From Sphingobacterium sp. LZ7M1 (GTDB lineage: Bacteria; Bacteroidota; Bacteroidia; Sphingobacteriales; Sphingobacteriaceae), in NCBI RefSeq assembly GCF_024296865.1, contig NZ_CP101134.1, forward strand, positions 3,782,001 through 3,846,000: a stretch of DNA of 64,000 nt, written 5' to 3'. Positions 1-8,498 of this stretch are shown piece by piece. The translations under genes and the position numbers were made by a program. Numbering within the stretch: position 1 is the stretch's first letter; every line of letters begins with the position of its first letter. The notes under the pieces were generated by a model. That model ran no database searches and was not told where the DNA came from. It saw only the letters and a list, made by a program, of their open reading frames with translations.

Positions 1-1
1 G

Positions 2-226
2 GCCATCTTAACGGAATGTTTAGCGGAAGAGTTAAAGGATAAAAATATTAAAGTGAATTGCCTAGCCTTAGGTTCATCACAGACTGAAATGTTTGAAGCA
101 GCTTTCCCAGGTGTTGAGGCGGGAACCTTAGCTTTTGAAATGGGAAGATATGTCGCTGAGTTTGCCCAAAACGGACATAAATATTATAATGGAAAGATCC
201 TTCCTGTTGCAAATACGACCCCTTAA
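2..226 (+). CDS. Short-chain dehydrogenase/reductase, C-terminal fragment
   Basis: The reading frame is open from the window edge to a TAA, leaving 74 residues of the C-terminal end. The pattern of an amphipathic helix (LAEELKDKNIKVNCLALG), a Q/E-rich segment and a final NGKILPV strand is that of short-chain dehydrogenases, where 'IKVNCLAPG' is the strand after the catalytic Tyr-Lys helix. Catalytic residues and the Rossmann fold lie outside the window, so the substrate cannot be named. A strong terminator follows 20 bases after the stop. The family call is fairly secure; the function is unknown. Confidence 0.6.
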   Translation, partial: AILTECLAEELKDKNIKVNCLALGSSQTEMFEAAFPGVEAGTLAFEMGRYVAEFAQNGHKYYNGKILPVANTTP

Positions 227-246
227 ATAAAAAAATACAAGAAATT

Positions 247-282
247 AAAACGGCTATCATGGTACATGATAGCCGTTTTTTA
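247..282 (+). terminator. Rho-independent terminator of the SDR gene
   Basis: A perfect 11-bp stem (CGGCTATCATG at 251-261, its complement at 265-275) with a 3-base loop is flanked by AAAA on the left and T6 on the right. It ends the upstream dehydrogenase gene and separates it from the susC-like gene. Confidence 0.85.
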
Positions 283-460
283 TTGTTTAAACATCGAATT
301 GCTAAAATTAACTCCTCGCTTATAAAAGCGCTAATATTAAAAATATTGACTATCATTTATTTGATTATTAAATTTTTCTATATTTAATTTAATAATCAAA
401 GCCTAAAGGAGTTAGAACAGCTCCTCAAGTGAACACTAATCACTAACTGAAACTTATTTT

Positions 461-3400
461 ATGAAAAGAAAACTACTTTTTTTCTTATCGTTGTGTCTGA
501 TGCATTTCATTGCATTTGGACAAGACCAAACGATTACAGGAACAGTAACTGACGCTGTAACCAATCAGCCCATTTCTGGAGTTACCGTTCGTGCAGTTGG
601 AAGCAACTCTGCAGCACAGACCGATGCTCAGGGACGCTATGAAATCGGTGTAAGTGCTTCTATCAAGGCCTTACATTACACTTTTGTTGGCTATAGCTCC
701 CAACAGCTGAGCATCGACAACCGTAAAAACATCGATGTTCAATTGACACCTGCTGCTGCAGACCTGGAAGAGGTTGTGGTAGTGGGTTATGGTACTCAGA
801 TCAAAAAGGACATGACCGGATCGGTCGCCAGTGTAAAAATGTCTGATTTGGAAGATGTACCTCTACAAACTGTTGAAAGTGCCCTGCAAGGTCGCGCACC
901 TGGGGTATTTGTCAACTCAAGCTCTGGAAAATTAGGACAGGCCCTACAGATCCGTGTTCGCGGTATTTCCTCGATCTCAGCAGGTACTCAACCTCTGTAT
1001 GTCATCGATGGAGTGCCAATTATTTCTTCTGCCATGGGTACTTATGATGAACCAGATAACCCATTGGCAGCCATCAGTCCTGATGACATTGAATCCTTGG
1101 ATGTATTAAAGGATGCTGCTGCTACAGCAATCTATGGTGCCAGAGGTTCGAACGGTGTAGTGATCATCACGACCAAAAAGGGTAAAGCTGGAAGGACAAA
1201 ATTTGAGTTAGGCTACTTTGGGGGTTTCAGCGATCCAACCAAAAAGGGTGAATTCCTGAATGGAACCCAGTATAAGGAATTATTGGGCACTGCCCTGAAC
1301 AATGGCGGATACATCGGAACCGGTGAAGACCAATATCCCACATTAGCTGAATTTTGGGAGGATTGGACCGGGTCGGATGATTGGGACAAAAACTACAACA
1401 GCAATTGGGTAGACGAAGGATTGAGAAGAGGTGGAATCCAACAATACAGCCTAAATGTATCTGGAGGGGATGAAAAAACAAGATTTATTGCTTCTGGAAG
1501 TTATAACGATAATAAAGGTGTTATTATCGGCAACCGCTTTGTAAGGACCTCCGGCCGTTTAGGTTTGGACCATTCGGCAAATTCCTGGCTAGATGTTGGC
1601 GGTACGATCAATATCAATAAAATTGACAACTACCGTGTTAGCAGTGACAATGCATTTTCAAACCCCTTACAATTAAATGCCCTTCCCCCTATCCAAGCGA
1701 TCAGGGACGAGAATGGAGTATTGAACAATTATACTGTTTATTATAACAACCTGATTGATCTTGAAAATGGAAAAAACCTTTCAAACACCTACCGTACATT
1801 CGCAACGGCTTATGCCAGTGCTAAGATTACCCCTAACCTGATCTTCCGTTCGGAATATGGTATGGATTTCCAAAACCTGGAGGAAGAAATCTTTCTAGGA
1901 TCAAGAACCCAAGATGGTGGTGATGTTGGAGGTTACGGCTGGAATTACCAAGCCCGCTCAATCAATTTCAATACCAACAATACCTTGAACTATAGCAAGA
2001 CATTCAATGAAATCCATGGTTTCAGCGCGATGTTAGGTATGGCTTATCAAGAAGGGCAATTTAGATATACCATGGCAGAAGGTAAAGGTTTTCCTTCAGA
2101 CCAATTCACTAAGATCATCAGTGCGGCGGTAAAATCAAACGCCAGTTCATCTGAGTCAAGGTTCTCTTTCCTATCTTACCTAGCGAGAGCTAACTACAAA
2201 TTCAAGAACCGCTATTTATTGGAAGCGACCTTACGTATTGATGGGTCTTCCAGATTCGGTAAAGAATCTAGATATGGTTCCTTCCCAGCGGCTTCATTAG
2301 GTTGGGTGGTTTCTGAAGAGGACTTCTTAAAAGGCAACTCAACCTTATCATTCCTAAAACTGCGAGCAAGTTACGGTCGTACCGGTAATGCCGAGATTGA
2401 TAACTTTGGACCAAGGACACTGTACACAGGTGCTAACTATGCCGGTGTTCCGGGAACTGTTCCATTGAGATTAGGCGATGAAAAACTGACTTGGGAAAAC
2501 ACATCTTCAAGCAACTTCGGTGTTGACTTTGGTTTCTTTAACGATAGATTATCTGGAACCATCGATGCTTATTTCAAGAAAACAACCGACCTATTATTGG
2601 ATGTGCCTATTGAATCTACCAATGGATTCACGACCATCCTTCAGAACGTAGGTGATATGCAGAACCGCGGTATGGAGTTCGCATTGAATTCTAAAAACTT
2701 TGTTGGCGAATTTAAATGGAGTACTTCATTCAATATCTCCTTCAATAAAAACAAAATCTTAAAGTTGGTTGATGGGCAGCCTATCTATCCAGGAGGTCGC
2801 TATTTGGGTAGAATTGAAGAAGGTATGCCTTATGGTTTCTTTTACGGTAAGGCCTATGCTGGTGTAGATACTGAAAATGGTGATGCTTTATATTATTTGG
2901 ACGCAAGTCAAACGACAACAACCAACGAATACTCGGAAGCTGCTGATCAATGGATTGGCGACCCTAACCCTAAGTTCTTTGGTGGTTTCGGAAACAACTT
3001 CTCCTATAGGAGCTTCGATCTAGCCATCCAGACGCAATTTGTTTATGGCAATGATATCTACAATGCTGCAGGAGGTTTCCAATCAACCAATGGTGATTAC
3101 TTCGATAACCAGACTTTAGATCAAATGGACTATTGGAAGAAACCGGGCGATGTGACCATGATTCCGCAACCTCGTTTTGATGAAGGAAATGGAACAAGAC
3201 CTTCTTCTCGCTATATTCAAGATGGTTCATACTTCCGTGTTAAAAATGTTGTCCTTGGTTATAACTTACCTTCTAGTATTGCCAACAAAGCTTATATGCA
3301 ATCGGCTCGCATCTATGTTTCTGCTACTAACTTGTTGACTTTCACTAAATACAACGGTTATGACCCAGAGATCAACACGACCTTTGCCGGCAGGTATCAG

Positions 3401-3469
3401 CTAGGTACTGATTTTTATACAGCACCGCAGCCTAGAACGATCACATTTGGAGTTAACATTGGTTTTTAA
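461..3469 (+). CDS. SusC/RagA-family TonB-linked outer membrane protein
   Basis: This outer-membrane beta-barrel would import an oligomeric nutrient with energy from TonB. The 1002-residue protein has a Sec signal peptide (1-20, ending AFG/Q). A carboxypeptidase-regulatory-like beta-sandwich (about 24-98, starting ITGTVTD) follows. Next come the SusC signature VVVGYGTQ (106-113), a plug domain with IRVRG (164-168) and PLYVIDG (178-184), and a long barrel ending in an aromatic residue (NIGF). The length is usual for the family. A SusD partner follows 18 bases later, so the two are co-transcribed. No sigma/anti-sigma pair or polysaccharide-degrading gene directly adjoins it, so the substrate is not indicated. 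Confidence 0.95.
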   Translation: MKRKLLFFLSLCLMHFIAFGQDQTITGTVTDAVTNQPISGVTVRAVGSNSAAQTDAQGRYEIGVSASIKALHYTFVGYSSQQLSIDNRKNIDVQLTPAAADLEEVVVVGYGTQIKKDMTGSVASVKMSDLEDVPLQTVESALQGRAPGVFVNSSSGKLGQALQIRVRGISSISAGTQPLYVIDGVPIISSAMGTYDEPDNPLAAISPDDIESLDVLKDAAATAIYGARGSNGVVIITTKKGKAGRTKFELGYFGGFSDPTKKGEFLNGTQYKELLGTALNNGGYIGTGEDQYPTLAEFWEDWTGSDDWDKNYNSNWVDEGLRRGGIQQYSLNVSGGDEKTRFIASGSYNDNKGVIIGNRFVRTSGRLGLDHSANSWLDVGGTININKIDNYRVSSDNAFSNPLQLNALPPIQAIRDENGVLNNYTVYYNNLIDLENGKNLSNTYRTFATAYASAKITPNLIFRSEYGMDFQNLEEEIFLGSRTQDGGDVGGYGWNYQARSINFNTNNTLNYSKTFNEIHGFSAMLGMAYQEGQFRYTMAEGKGFPSDQFTKIISAAVKSNASSSESRFSFLSYLARANYKFKNRYLLEATLRIDGSSRFGKESRYGSFPAASLGWVVSEEDFLKGNSTLSFLKLRASYGRTGNAEIDNFGPRTLYTGANYAGVPGTVPLRLGDEKLTWENTSSSNFGVDFGFFNDRLSGTIDAYFKKTTDLLLDVPIESTNGFTTILQNVGDMQNRGMEFALNSKNFVGEFKWSTSFNISFNKNKILKLVDGQPIYPGGRYLGRIEEGMPYGFFYGKAYAGVDTENGDALYYLDASQTTTTNEYSEAADQWIGDPNPKFFGGFGNNFSYRSFDLAIQTQFVYGNDIYNAAGGFQSTNGDYFDNQTLDQMDYWKKPGDVTMIPQPRFDEGNGTRPSSRYIQDGSYFRVKNVVLGYNLPSSIANKAYMQSARIYVSATNLLTFTKYNGYDPEINTTFAGRYQLGTDFYTAPQPRTITFGVNIGF

Positions 3470-3487
3470 TCTTCTAAGCGAACTATC

Positions 3488-4867
3488 ATGAACATCATAA
3501 AATATATTACAATTCCTGCTGTGGCAGTTGCACTGACCTTGGGATCATGCGGAAAAAAACTGGAGATTGAGCCTGTCGACGATATTTCGGCTGAAAAGGC
3601 ACTTTCTACCCCTGCTGATGTAAACAATGCCCTCACCGGTGCTTATACCATTATCGCTGAAGGCGCATTATATGGAACGAACCTGGTTATGGTTCCGGAT
3701 CTATTTGCCAGCCCTGGTTATTTAAACTGGACTGGATCCTTTTCAACTTATCGAGACATCTCGAATCAGAATATTATTGCAACCAATGAGGATGTTACCC
3801 GTACCTGGACCAATGCTTATCAGGCGATCAATGCCGCCAATACAGTCCTAGAAGCACTTCCTATCATCACTGATGAAGATATGAAGGCCCAAATTGAAGG
3901 TAAAGCTTATTTCATTCGTGGTATTATGTTCTTTGAACTTGTGCGTCTCTATGGCTTACCATATGAAGCAGGTGGAGCTAATTCAACCCCTGGTGTACCT
4001 ATTCCCCTGAAAGCGGTTACTAAGTTTGAAGACCTGATCAAAGGGATTACGAGAAGCACAGTGACAGAGTCCTATGCACAGGCGGAAAAAGATTTATTGG
4101 CCTCCATCGCCAAATTAGCAGATTACCCTTCTGACCTAGCAGCCTCACAAGGGATGTTGGCACGTCTATATTTACAACAAGGCAAATATGACAAAGCCAG
4201 AGACCTAGCCAATGATATCATCGAAAGTGGAGAATATGAGCTATCTCCGACTTTGGAAGCTCCTTTCCGTACGCCAAATTCTTCTGAAGGCGTATTTGAG
4301 ATTCAACAGAACGAACAAAGTAATGCTGGTTCTTCAAATGATGGATTAGCAACATTCTACTCTAGCTATTTGAACAATACAGGTGGAAAAGTTGGTCGTG
4401 GTGATTTGAGCATCTTGAACTCCTATTACAACACTTTTGATCCTACCGATAAACGCAGAACACAGATGATCTATGATGGCACTGGCGCCAAATCGGGTTG
4501 GTTTACCAAAAAATGGTACAATTATTTTGACAACATCCCAGTGGTTCGATTGACCGATTTGTATCTGATGCGCGCTGAATGTAACTTCAGATTGAGTACT
4601 GCCATCGGAGCCGATCCATTAGATGACATCAATGTCCTACGTGAAAGGGCTGGACTCGAAGATCTAGAAGATCTGACCTTGGACGCTATCTTATTGGAAC
4701 GCAGTAAGGAATTGGCCTTTGAGGGTCACAGATTGCACGACCTGAAGAGAACAAAAAAGAATATTGGTTCTCTTCCGTACAATTCTCCGAAAATGGTATT
4801 CCCTATTCCATATAGAGAAATCTCAGTGAACCCTGCATTGGTACAGAATCCAGGTTATTCACAATAA
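3488..4867 (+). CDS. SusD/RagB-family nutrient-binding outer membrane lipoprotein
   Basis: This is the surface-exposed lid of the SusC transporter just upstream. The protein is 459 residues with a lipoprotein signal whose lipobox LGSC places the lipidated Cys at 21. The helical TPR-like core carries the family features: YFIRGIMFFELVRLYG in the first half and RSKELAFEGHRLHDLKR near the C-terminus, ending in the usual NPGYSQ-type tail. It lies 18 bases after susC and is followed by a terminator, giving a two-gene operon. At 459 residues it is a little shorter than many SusD proteins. The ligand cannot be deduced. Confidence 0.94.
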   Translation: MNIIKYITIPAVAVALTLGSCGKKLEIEPVDDISAEKALSTPADVNNALTGAYTIIAEGALYGTNLVMVPDLFASPGYLNWTGSFSTYRDISNQNIIATNEDVTRTWTNAYQAINAANTVLEALPIITDEDMKAQIEGKAYFIRGIMFFELVRLYGLPYEAGGANSTPGVPIPLKAVTKFEDLIKGITRSTVTESYAQAEKDLLASIAKLADYPSDLAASQGMLARLYLQQGKYDKARDLANDIIESGEYELSPTLEAPFRTPNSSEGVFEIQQNEQSNAGSSNDGLATFYSSYLNNTGGKVGRGDLSILNSYYNTFDPTDKRRTQMIYDGTGAKSGWFTKKWYNYFDNIPVVRLTDLYLMRAECNFRLSTAIGADPLDDINVLRERAGLEDLEDLTLDAILLERSKELAFEGHRLHDLKRTKKNIGSLPYNSPKMVFPIPYREISVNPALVQNPGYSQ

Positions 4868-4877
4868 AAGATTATAT

Positions 4878-4915
4878 AAAAATAGCGGTCTAAATTAGAC
4901 CGCTATTTTTATTAA
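4878..4915. terminator. Bidirectional terminator between susD-like gene and hydrolase gene
   Basis: A 12-bp stem AATAGCGGTCTA (4881-4892) with loop AAT and its complement (4896-4907) has A-rich sequence before it and T5 after it, so it can serve the converging genes on both strands. Confidence 0.85.
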
Positions 4916-4926
4916 ATACCTATACT

Positions 4927-6291
4927 TTATAAAGCTTTAATCCAAGCTGTAATCTCCTTTAACACTTCTGGACTAATTGTTTCTTCAATTTCAGCATATT
5001 CACCTACAGCCCCAGTTTTAGCATTCTGGAACAAATGGTTTAAGTTTGGGTAGACCTTTAAAAGGTCTTTTTTGTTTTTTGGAAGATTGTCCGTTAGGCT
5101 CTCTATATTTTCAGCAGCGGGCACTTGGACATCCTTGCCCCCAAACGCTGCAAATGTAGGGATCTTGATCTTTTTGATAAATGGCACGGGATCTATCTTG
5201 ATGAAATGACGGAACCATGGCGTCACCAAAGCAGCAAGCTGATCAGCACTTTCCATATTTTGGCTACCGCTTACTGAACGCATATTATTACGTATGGCGT
5301 CAAATGCCTTGTCGCCTGGAAGGTCGGAGGCCATAATCTCATAATTCTTCTTGATTATTGCACGTTCTGCTGCAGAAATATCCTTTCCTTGTGATTTCAT
5401 GATTGCTGCATTCTGGAGAATCATCAGAGAGTCCATCCTTATCGTTGGACCAGCCAAGGTCACAATAAAATTCAACCCACTAGCTTGTTGCCCTGCGAGG
5501 ATCGTGGCTATCAATCCGCCTTCACTATGGCCTACTATCCCAACTTTCATTGGATCTACTTGGGCTTGCTTGCGCAAGAAACTCAAAGCTGCAAGTGCAT
5601 CTTTTCCAAAATCACCCGTAGTAGACTTCGCAAAATCGCCTTGGGATTTCCCTACTCCTCTATCATCATAACGAAGAACCACAATATTGTTCTTAGTCAG
5701 GTAATCCGCCAATACCTTAAATGGCTCATGGCCCATTAAAGTTTCATTCCGATCCTGAGGACCGCTTCCAGAAACCAATATCACTGCTGGATATTTACCT
5801 GGTTCTTTGGGCTTGGTTATCGTTCCAGCAAGAGTTACCTTGTCTATTTTATTTTCAAATGTTACATCTACGGTATCATAAGAATATGGAGGATTTACGC
5901 GTTGGCTTCGTCTAAAAGTACCAGCTTCACTGGCTTGCTCAGCAGTAAGTTTGTTAAGGACTAATTCGGTCTTTAGCCCCCCTTGTTGAAACTTGCCATC
6001 GATACTCATGCGGTCAGTACTGATCTTTCCAGCATATTTTACGCCCATACTTTTCAGCTCTACAAATATCGAATCACCTTCGGCAAGAATGCTTGTCAAA
6101 GGAAATCTATTAGTGCTCTGCTTAGGACTCTGCATGGTCCCTTCCCAAGCTCCATTGTATTTAAATTCAAAGATTAATGGCAATTCCATCCCTGAAACCT
6201 GCAAAGCTCCCTTCCAGTTTCCTTCAAAGGATTGTGAAAATCCCATCGAACATGAACAAAACAGGACCAGTGCCAAAAAATAATTCTTCAT
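4927..6291 (-). CDS. Secreted alpha/beta-hydrolase family protein
   Basis: This 454-residue exported hydrolase has an N-terminal signal peptide (1-20, ending GFSQ; Cys12 and Cys14 leave a lipoprotein possible). An N-terminal beta-rich domain (about 21-115, starting FEGNWKGAL) precedes the alpha/beta-hydrolase fold. The oxyanion region SGSGPQDR is at 174-181 and the nucleophile elbow GHSEGG has Ser256. The likely acid is Asp387 (GGKD) and the likely base His419 (NLNHLF). This layout is common in Bacteroidota 'alpha/beta fold hydrolases' of unknown substrate. It starts 4 bases after the Yip1-like gene and is the last gene of a DUF2089-led operon, which suggests an envelope role. The fold is secure; the substrate is unknown. 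Confidence 0.85.
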   Translation of the reverse strand: MKNYFLALVLFCSCSMGFSQSFEGNWKGALQVSGMELPLIFEFKYNGAWEGTMQSPKQSTNRFPLTSILAEGDSIFVELKSMGVKYAGKISTDRMSIDGKFQQGGLKTELVLNKLTAEQASEAGTFRRSQRVNPPYSYDTVDVTFENKIDKVTLAGTITKPKEPGKYPAVILVSGSGPQDRNETLMGHEPFKVLADYLTKNNIVVLRYDDRGVGKSQGDFAKSTTGDFGKDALAALSFLRKQAQVDPMKVGIVGHSEGGLIATILAGQQASGLNFIVTLAGPTIRMDSLMILQNAAIMKSQGKDISAAERAIIKKNYEIMASDLPGDKAFDAIRNNMRSVSGSQNMESADQLAALVTPWFRHFIKIDPVPFIKKIKIPTFAAFGGKDVQVPAAENIESLTDNLPKNKKDLLKVYPNLNHLFQNAKTGAVGEYAEIEETISPEVLKEITAWIKAL

Positions 6292-6295
6292 ATAC

Positions 6296-6895
6296 TTAAA
6301 AATAAGGGTTTAATACATTCAAAATAACGTCCAAAACCAAAGTCAACAACACAATCGCTATAGTATGGAACAGTTTATTACTGTTGATGGCAATTTTCAT
6401 ACCTCTAACCAGTAAATGAAAAAAATAATAAATGGAAAAAATACTGAAGATTCCCGCTAAGGTGATGATCCCCAAATTAATAGGTGAAATATTTAGCTTA
6501 TCAATATTACCTTTTTCAATTTCACCTTTAAGATCATCCATGATTCCCAAAATGTATGGATTCAATAGAAAAAGGGCAATAACAACCAATACGCATTGCG
6601 CAATGAGCACTGAAATCAACACATCCAATAGTCTGGTCTTGGAATAATTGAACCTTGCATAGGCATACATTAAGGCAGTTAATGCCCCAGTATTGATAAG
6701 ACCATAGATTAAATATTTCCAAAATGGCCTTGGATCAATAAAATGTAATTGAATAATCCCGTTGTTAATAAAATGGAAGAAAAACCCTAATATACTCAGC
6801 AGCAGAAAACCTAAACTACCAAAAATCAATAATTTACGACTAGTTACATCCTCAAATGGATTTAACATGATATTGACAAAATCTCTAGAACTCAT
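6296..6895 (-). CDS. Yip1-like multi-pass membrane protein
   Basis: This 199-residue integral membrane protein has five hydrophobic segments at roughly 22-43, 61-82, 93-114, 141-162 and 173-195. The start MLNPFEDVTSRK resembles bacterial Yip1-domain proteins, which often open with an 'NPxxxF' segment before the first helix. No catalytic residues are evident. Its start codon lies inside the preceding PH-like gene (11-base overlap), and the hydrolase gene starts 4 bases after its stop, so translation is probably coupled. The Yip1 assignment is by general resemblance; the molecular role is not known. Confidence 0.55.
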   Translation of the reverse strand: MSSRDFVNIMLNPFEDVTSRKLLIFGSLGFLLLSILGFFFHFINNGIIQLHFIDPRPFWKYLIYGLINTGALTALMYAYARFNYSKTRLLDVLISVLIAQCVLVVIALFLLNPYILGIMDDLKGEIEKGNIDKLNISPINLGIITLAGIFSIFSIYYFFHLLVRGMKIAINSNKLFHTIAIVLLTLVLDVILNVLNPYF

Positions 6896-7346
6896 CTTTG
6901 TAAGGTTTATATTGGTTTATTATTTTTTGGATCTCTTCAGGTTTTTGGGTCCCAATCATTAACTGGCTTCCGTCTTTCATGATCAATTGCAATCCTTGAT
7001 CTCCTTTGGCAGAATAGGCTTTTCCCCACTTCCCTATTCTGTAACCCCAGCCTCCAAAATCCGCAAATGTATAGGTCCTGATATACGCAGAAGCAATGTC
7101 AGACCATGGGATAAATTTATTCCAGATAAAAGGGATGAAAACGATACGGATTCCTTCGGAATCATAGGTAGTCTTTAATTTAATCAGTAATAAGAACAGC
7201 AACACGATTACTGACAGCAGAAAGCCACTGGTTTTGAATACATCCATATAATAGGGACTGATGGCAAAAACTTGGGCAGCTATAACCGCTAAAATGATTA
7301 AGAGCAACCAAGTGGTCAGCATATTTTGATTTTCTTTGAATTTCAT
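6885..7346 (-). CDS. Small membrane protein with PH-like cytoplasmic domain
   Basis: This 153-residue protein has two transmembrane helices (about 10-30 and 38-58). A soluble domain follows with features of bacterial PH-like domains: FIPWSDIASAYIRTY, the Gly/Trp-rich turn GWGYRIGKWGKAY, then GLQLIMKDGSQLMIGTQKPEEI. This strand order is seen in proteins annotated as PH-domain or YcxB-type. It is not an enzyme by sequence. It starts 4 bases after the DUF2089 gene and overlaps the Yip1-like gene. It might sense or organise the membrane, but that is inference. Confidence 0.55.
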   Translation of the reverse strand: MKFKENQNMLTTWLLLIILAVIAAQVFAISPYYMDVFKTSGFLLSVIVLLFLLLIKLKTTYDSEGIRIVFIPFIWNKFIPWSDIASAYIRTYTFADFGGWGYRIGKWGKAYSAKGDQGLQLIMKDGSQLMIGTQKPEEIQKIINQYKPYKDEF

Positions 7347-7350
7347 GATC

Positions 7351-7614
7351 TTACTGAAGGTTTTTAACTTTATCTATCAATTCATCAAGCTTATTCCTAA
7401 CGGTTGGATAGCTCTTTCCTAATTTATTGGCCATTTCCTTGAGACTTCCAGAGTTTAATAGAAACTCAATAATGAAGTCCTGTTCCTCAGGTTCCAAACG
7501 CATCAATAAAGGAAAATTAAATCTTCCAGCCACCTCTGTTTCGCAGTTGCTACAGTGCAATTTTACCACAGACATTTCATTATCGCATGCCGGACATTGA
7601 ATAGGAAACTTCAT
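7351..7614 (-). CDS. DUF2089-family zinc-ribbon/HTH regulator
   Basis: This 87-residue protein has an N-terminal zinc ribbon with CPAC (Cys7, Cys10) and CSNC (Cys21, Cys24). A helical segment follows whose end (SGSLKEMANKLGKSYPTVRNKLDEL) reads as a helix-turn-helix of the sigma-70 region 4 or homeodomain-like type. This is the DUF2089 architecture, thought to be a DNA-binding regulator. It leads a tight four-gene operon with two membrane proteins and a hydrolase. A perfect 10-bp inverted repeat lies 25-63 bases upstream of the start and is the natural candidate for its own operator. Confidence 0.75.
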   Translation of the reverse strand: MKFPIQCPACDNEMSVVKLHCSNCETEVAGRFNFPLLMRLEPEEQDFIIEFLLNSGSLKEMANKLGKSYPTVRNKLDELIDKVKNLQ

Positions 7615-7638
7615 ATATTATAGATTTACTTAAATAAA

Positions 7639-7677
7639 GTTAAACAAATATTCAATAATATTTAAACTTTGTTTAAC
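7639..7677. promoter_or_regulatory. Palindromic operator candidate upstream of the DUF2089 operon
   Basis: GTTAAACAAA (7639-7648) is repeated exactly in inverted orientation as TTTGTTTAAC (7668-7677). A third related half-site, AATATTTAAAC, lies between them. The palindrome sits in the divergent region between the regulator gene and the acyltransferase gene, so it could control either. It could also be a simple AT-rich hairpin. Confidence 0.45.
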
Positions 7678-7723
7678 ATTTACAATTTAAGAATTGAAGA
7701 AAGGGATAAAATATACTAATTCG

Positions 7724-7731
7724 TATATTTG
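7724..7731 (+). promoter_or_regulatory. -7 promoter element for the plsC-like gene
   Basis: TATATTTG matches the Bacteroidota -7 consensus TAnnTTTG exactly and lies 18 bases before the ATG at 7750. The upstream TTTG box at the ideal spacing is not seen. The element overlaps a possible in-frame TTG start at 7729, which argues for the ATG at 7750 as the real start. Confidence 0.5.
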
Positions 7732-7749
7732 CTCAATTTTAGTTTACAG

Positions 7750-8496
7750 ATGAGAAAGTTATTAGGATTTATCCTTACTCCGATATTTTATATTTGTTTT
7801 GCATTATCATTATTGATATTCCATCCCATTCAATGGTTATGCTTGAAACTAGGGGGCTATGCCGCCCATAAGAAAAGTGTTGATATCCTAAATGGCTTTC
7901 TGGTAGCATGTAACTATACCCTATTCAACAGGACACAGTTTATCGACAATAAAAACATCCCAGTTGGCAAACCCATTATCTTCATTGCCAATCACCAAAG
8001 TACCTACGATATCCCACCTTTGATTTACTTTTTGAGAAGATTCCATGGTAAGTTCATCTCTAAGATTGAATTGATGACCGCCAATATTCCAAGTATCTCT
8101 TTTAACCTAAAACATGGGGGAGCGGCCAATATTGACCGAAAAGATCCAAAACAGTCAATTGCAGAGATCTTGACCCTAGCCAATAACATGAAAAAGAATA
8201 ATTGGTCTGCATTTATTTTTCCTGAAGGGACAAGGACTAAAACCGGAAAGATGAAGTCCTTCTCTGTAGGTGGAATTGCGACTTTGATGAAGAAAAACCC
8301 AGAAGCACTCGTTGTTCCAATTGCAATTAATGGATCCTATAAAATGGTAGAATGGGGAGCATTTCCACTTAGGCCTTTCACCCACATGTCTTGGGAGGTT
8401 TTGGATCCCATTGATACCACGGGATTAAATCCAGAGGAGATTGTGAAGAAAGCCGAAGATTTGATCCGCGCCAAGGTGAAGGAAGAAAATCTGTAG
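7750..8496 (+). CDS. plsC: 1-acyl-sn-glycerol-3-phosphate acyltransferase (PlsC family)
   Basis: The protein transfers an acyl chain to lysophosphatidic acid in phospholipid synthesis at the inner membrane. The 248 residues start with a hydrophobic helix (about 8-30). The catalytic H(X)4D motif NHQSTYD has His82 and Asp87, and the substrate-binding motif FPEGTR is at 157-162. The reading frame extends upstream to a TTG at 7729, but that codon lies inside the promoter element, so the ATG at 7750 is preferred. It converges on a glycosyltransferase gene 2 bases away. The family is certain; related acyltransferases (for example ornithine-lipid enzymes) share these motifs, so the acceptor is inferred. 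Confidence 0.85.
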   Translation: MRKLLGFILTPIFYICFALSLLIFHPIQWLCLKLGGYAAHKKSVDILNGFLVACNYTLFNRTQFIDNKNIPVGKPIIFIANHQSTYDIPPLIYFLRRFHGKFISKIELMTANIPSISFNLKHGGAANIDRKDPKQSIAEILTLANNMKKNNWSAFIFPEGTRTKTGKMKSFSVGGIATLMKKNPEALVVPIAINGSYKMVEWGAFPLRPFTHMSWEVLDPIDTTGLNPEEIVKKAEDLIRAKVKEENL

Positions 8497-8498
8497 AA

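Noticed and set aside
48..356. 102-codon minus-strand frame over the SDR end and the susC leader
   Set aside because: It runs across a strong terminator and opposite a real coding end, so it is a shadow frame.
379..386. TATATTTA with TTTG at 360-363 as susC promoter
   Set aside because: The spacing of 15 bases is too short and the box is imperfect in a very AT-rich region, so chance is likely.
5351..6283. Several plus-strand open frames opposite the hydrolase gene
   Set aside because: All lie antisense to a complete, well-supported gene and show no domain.
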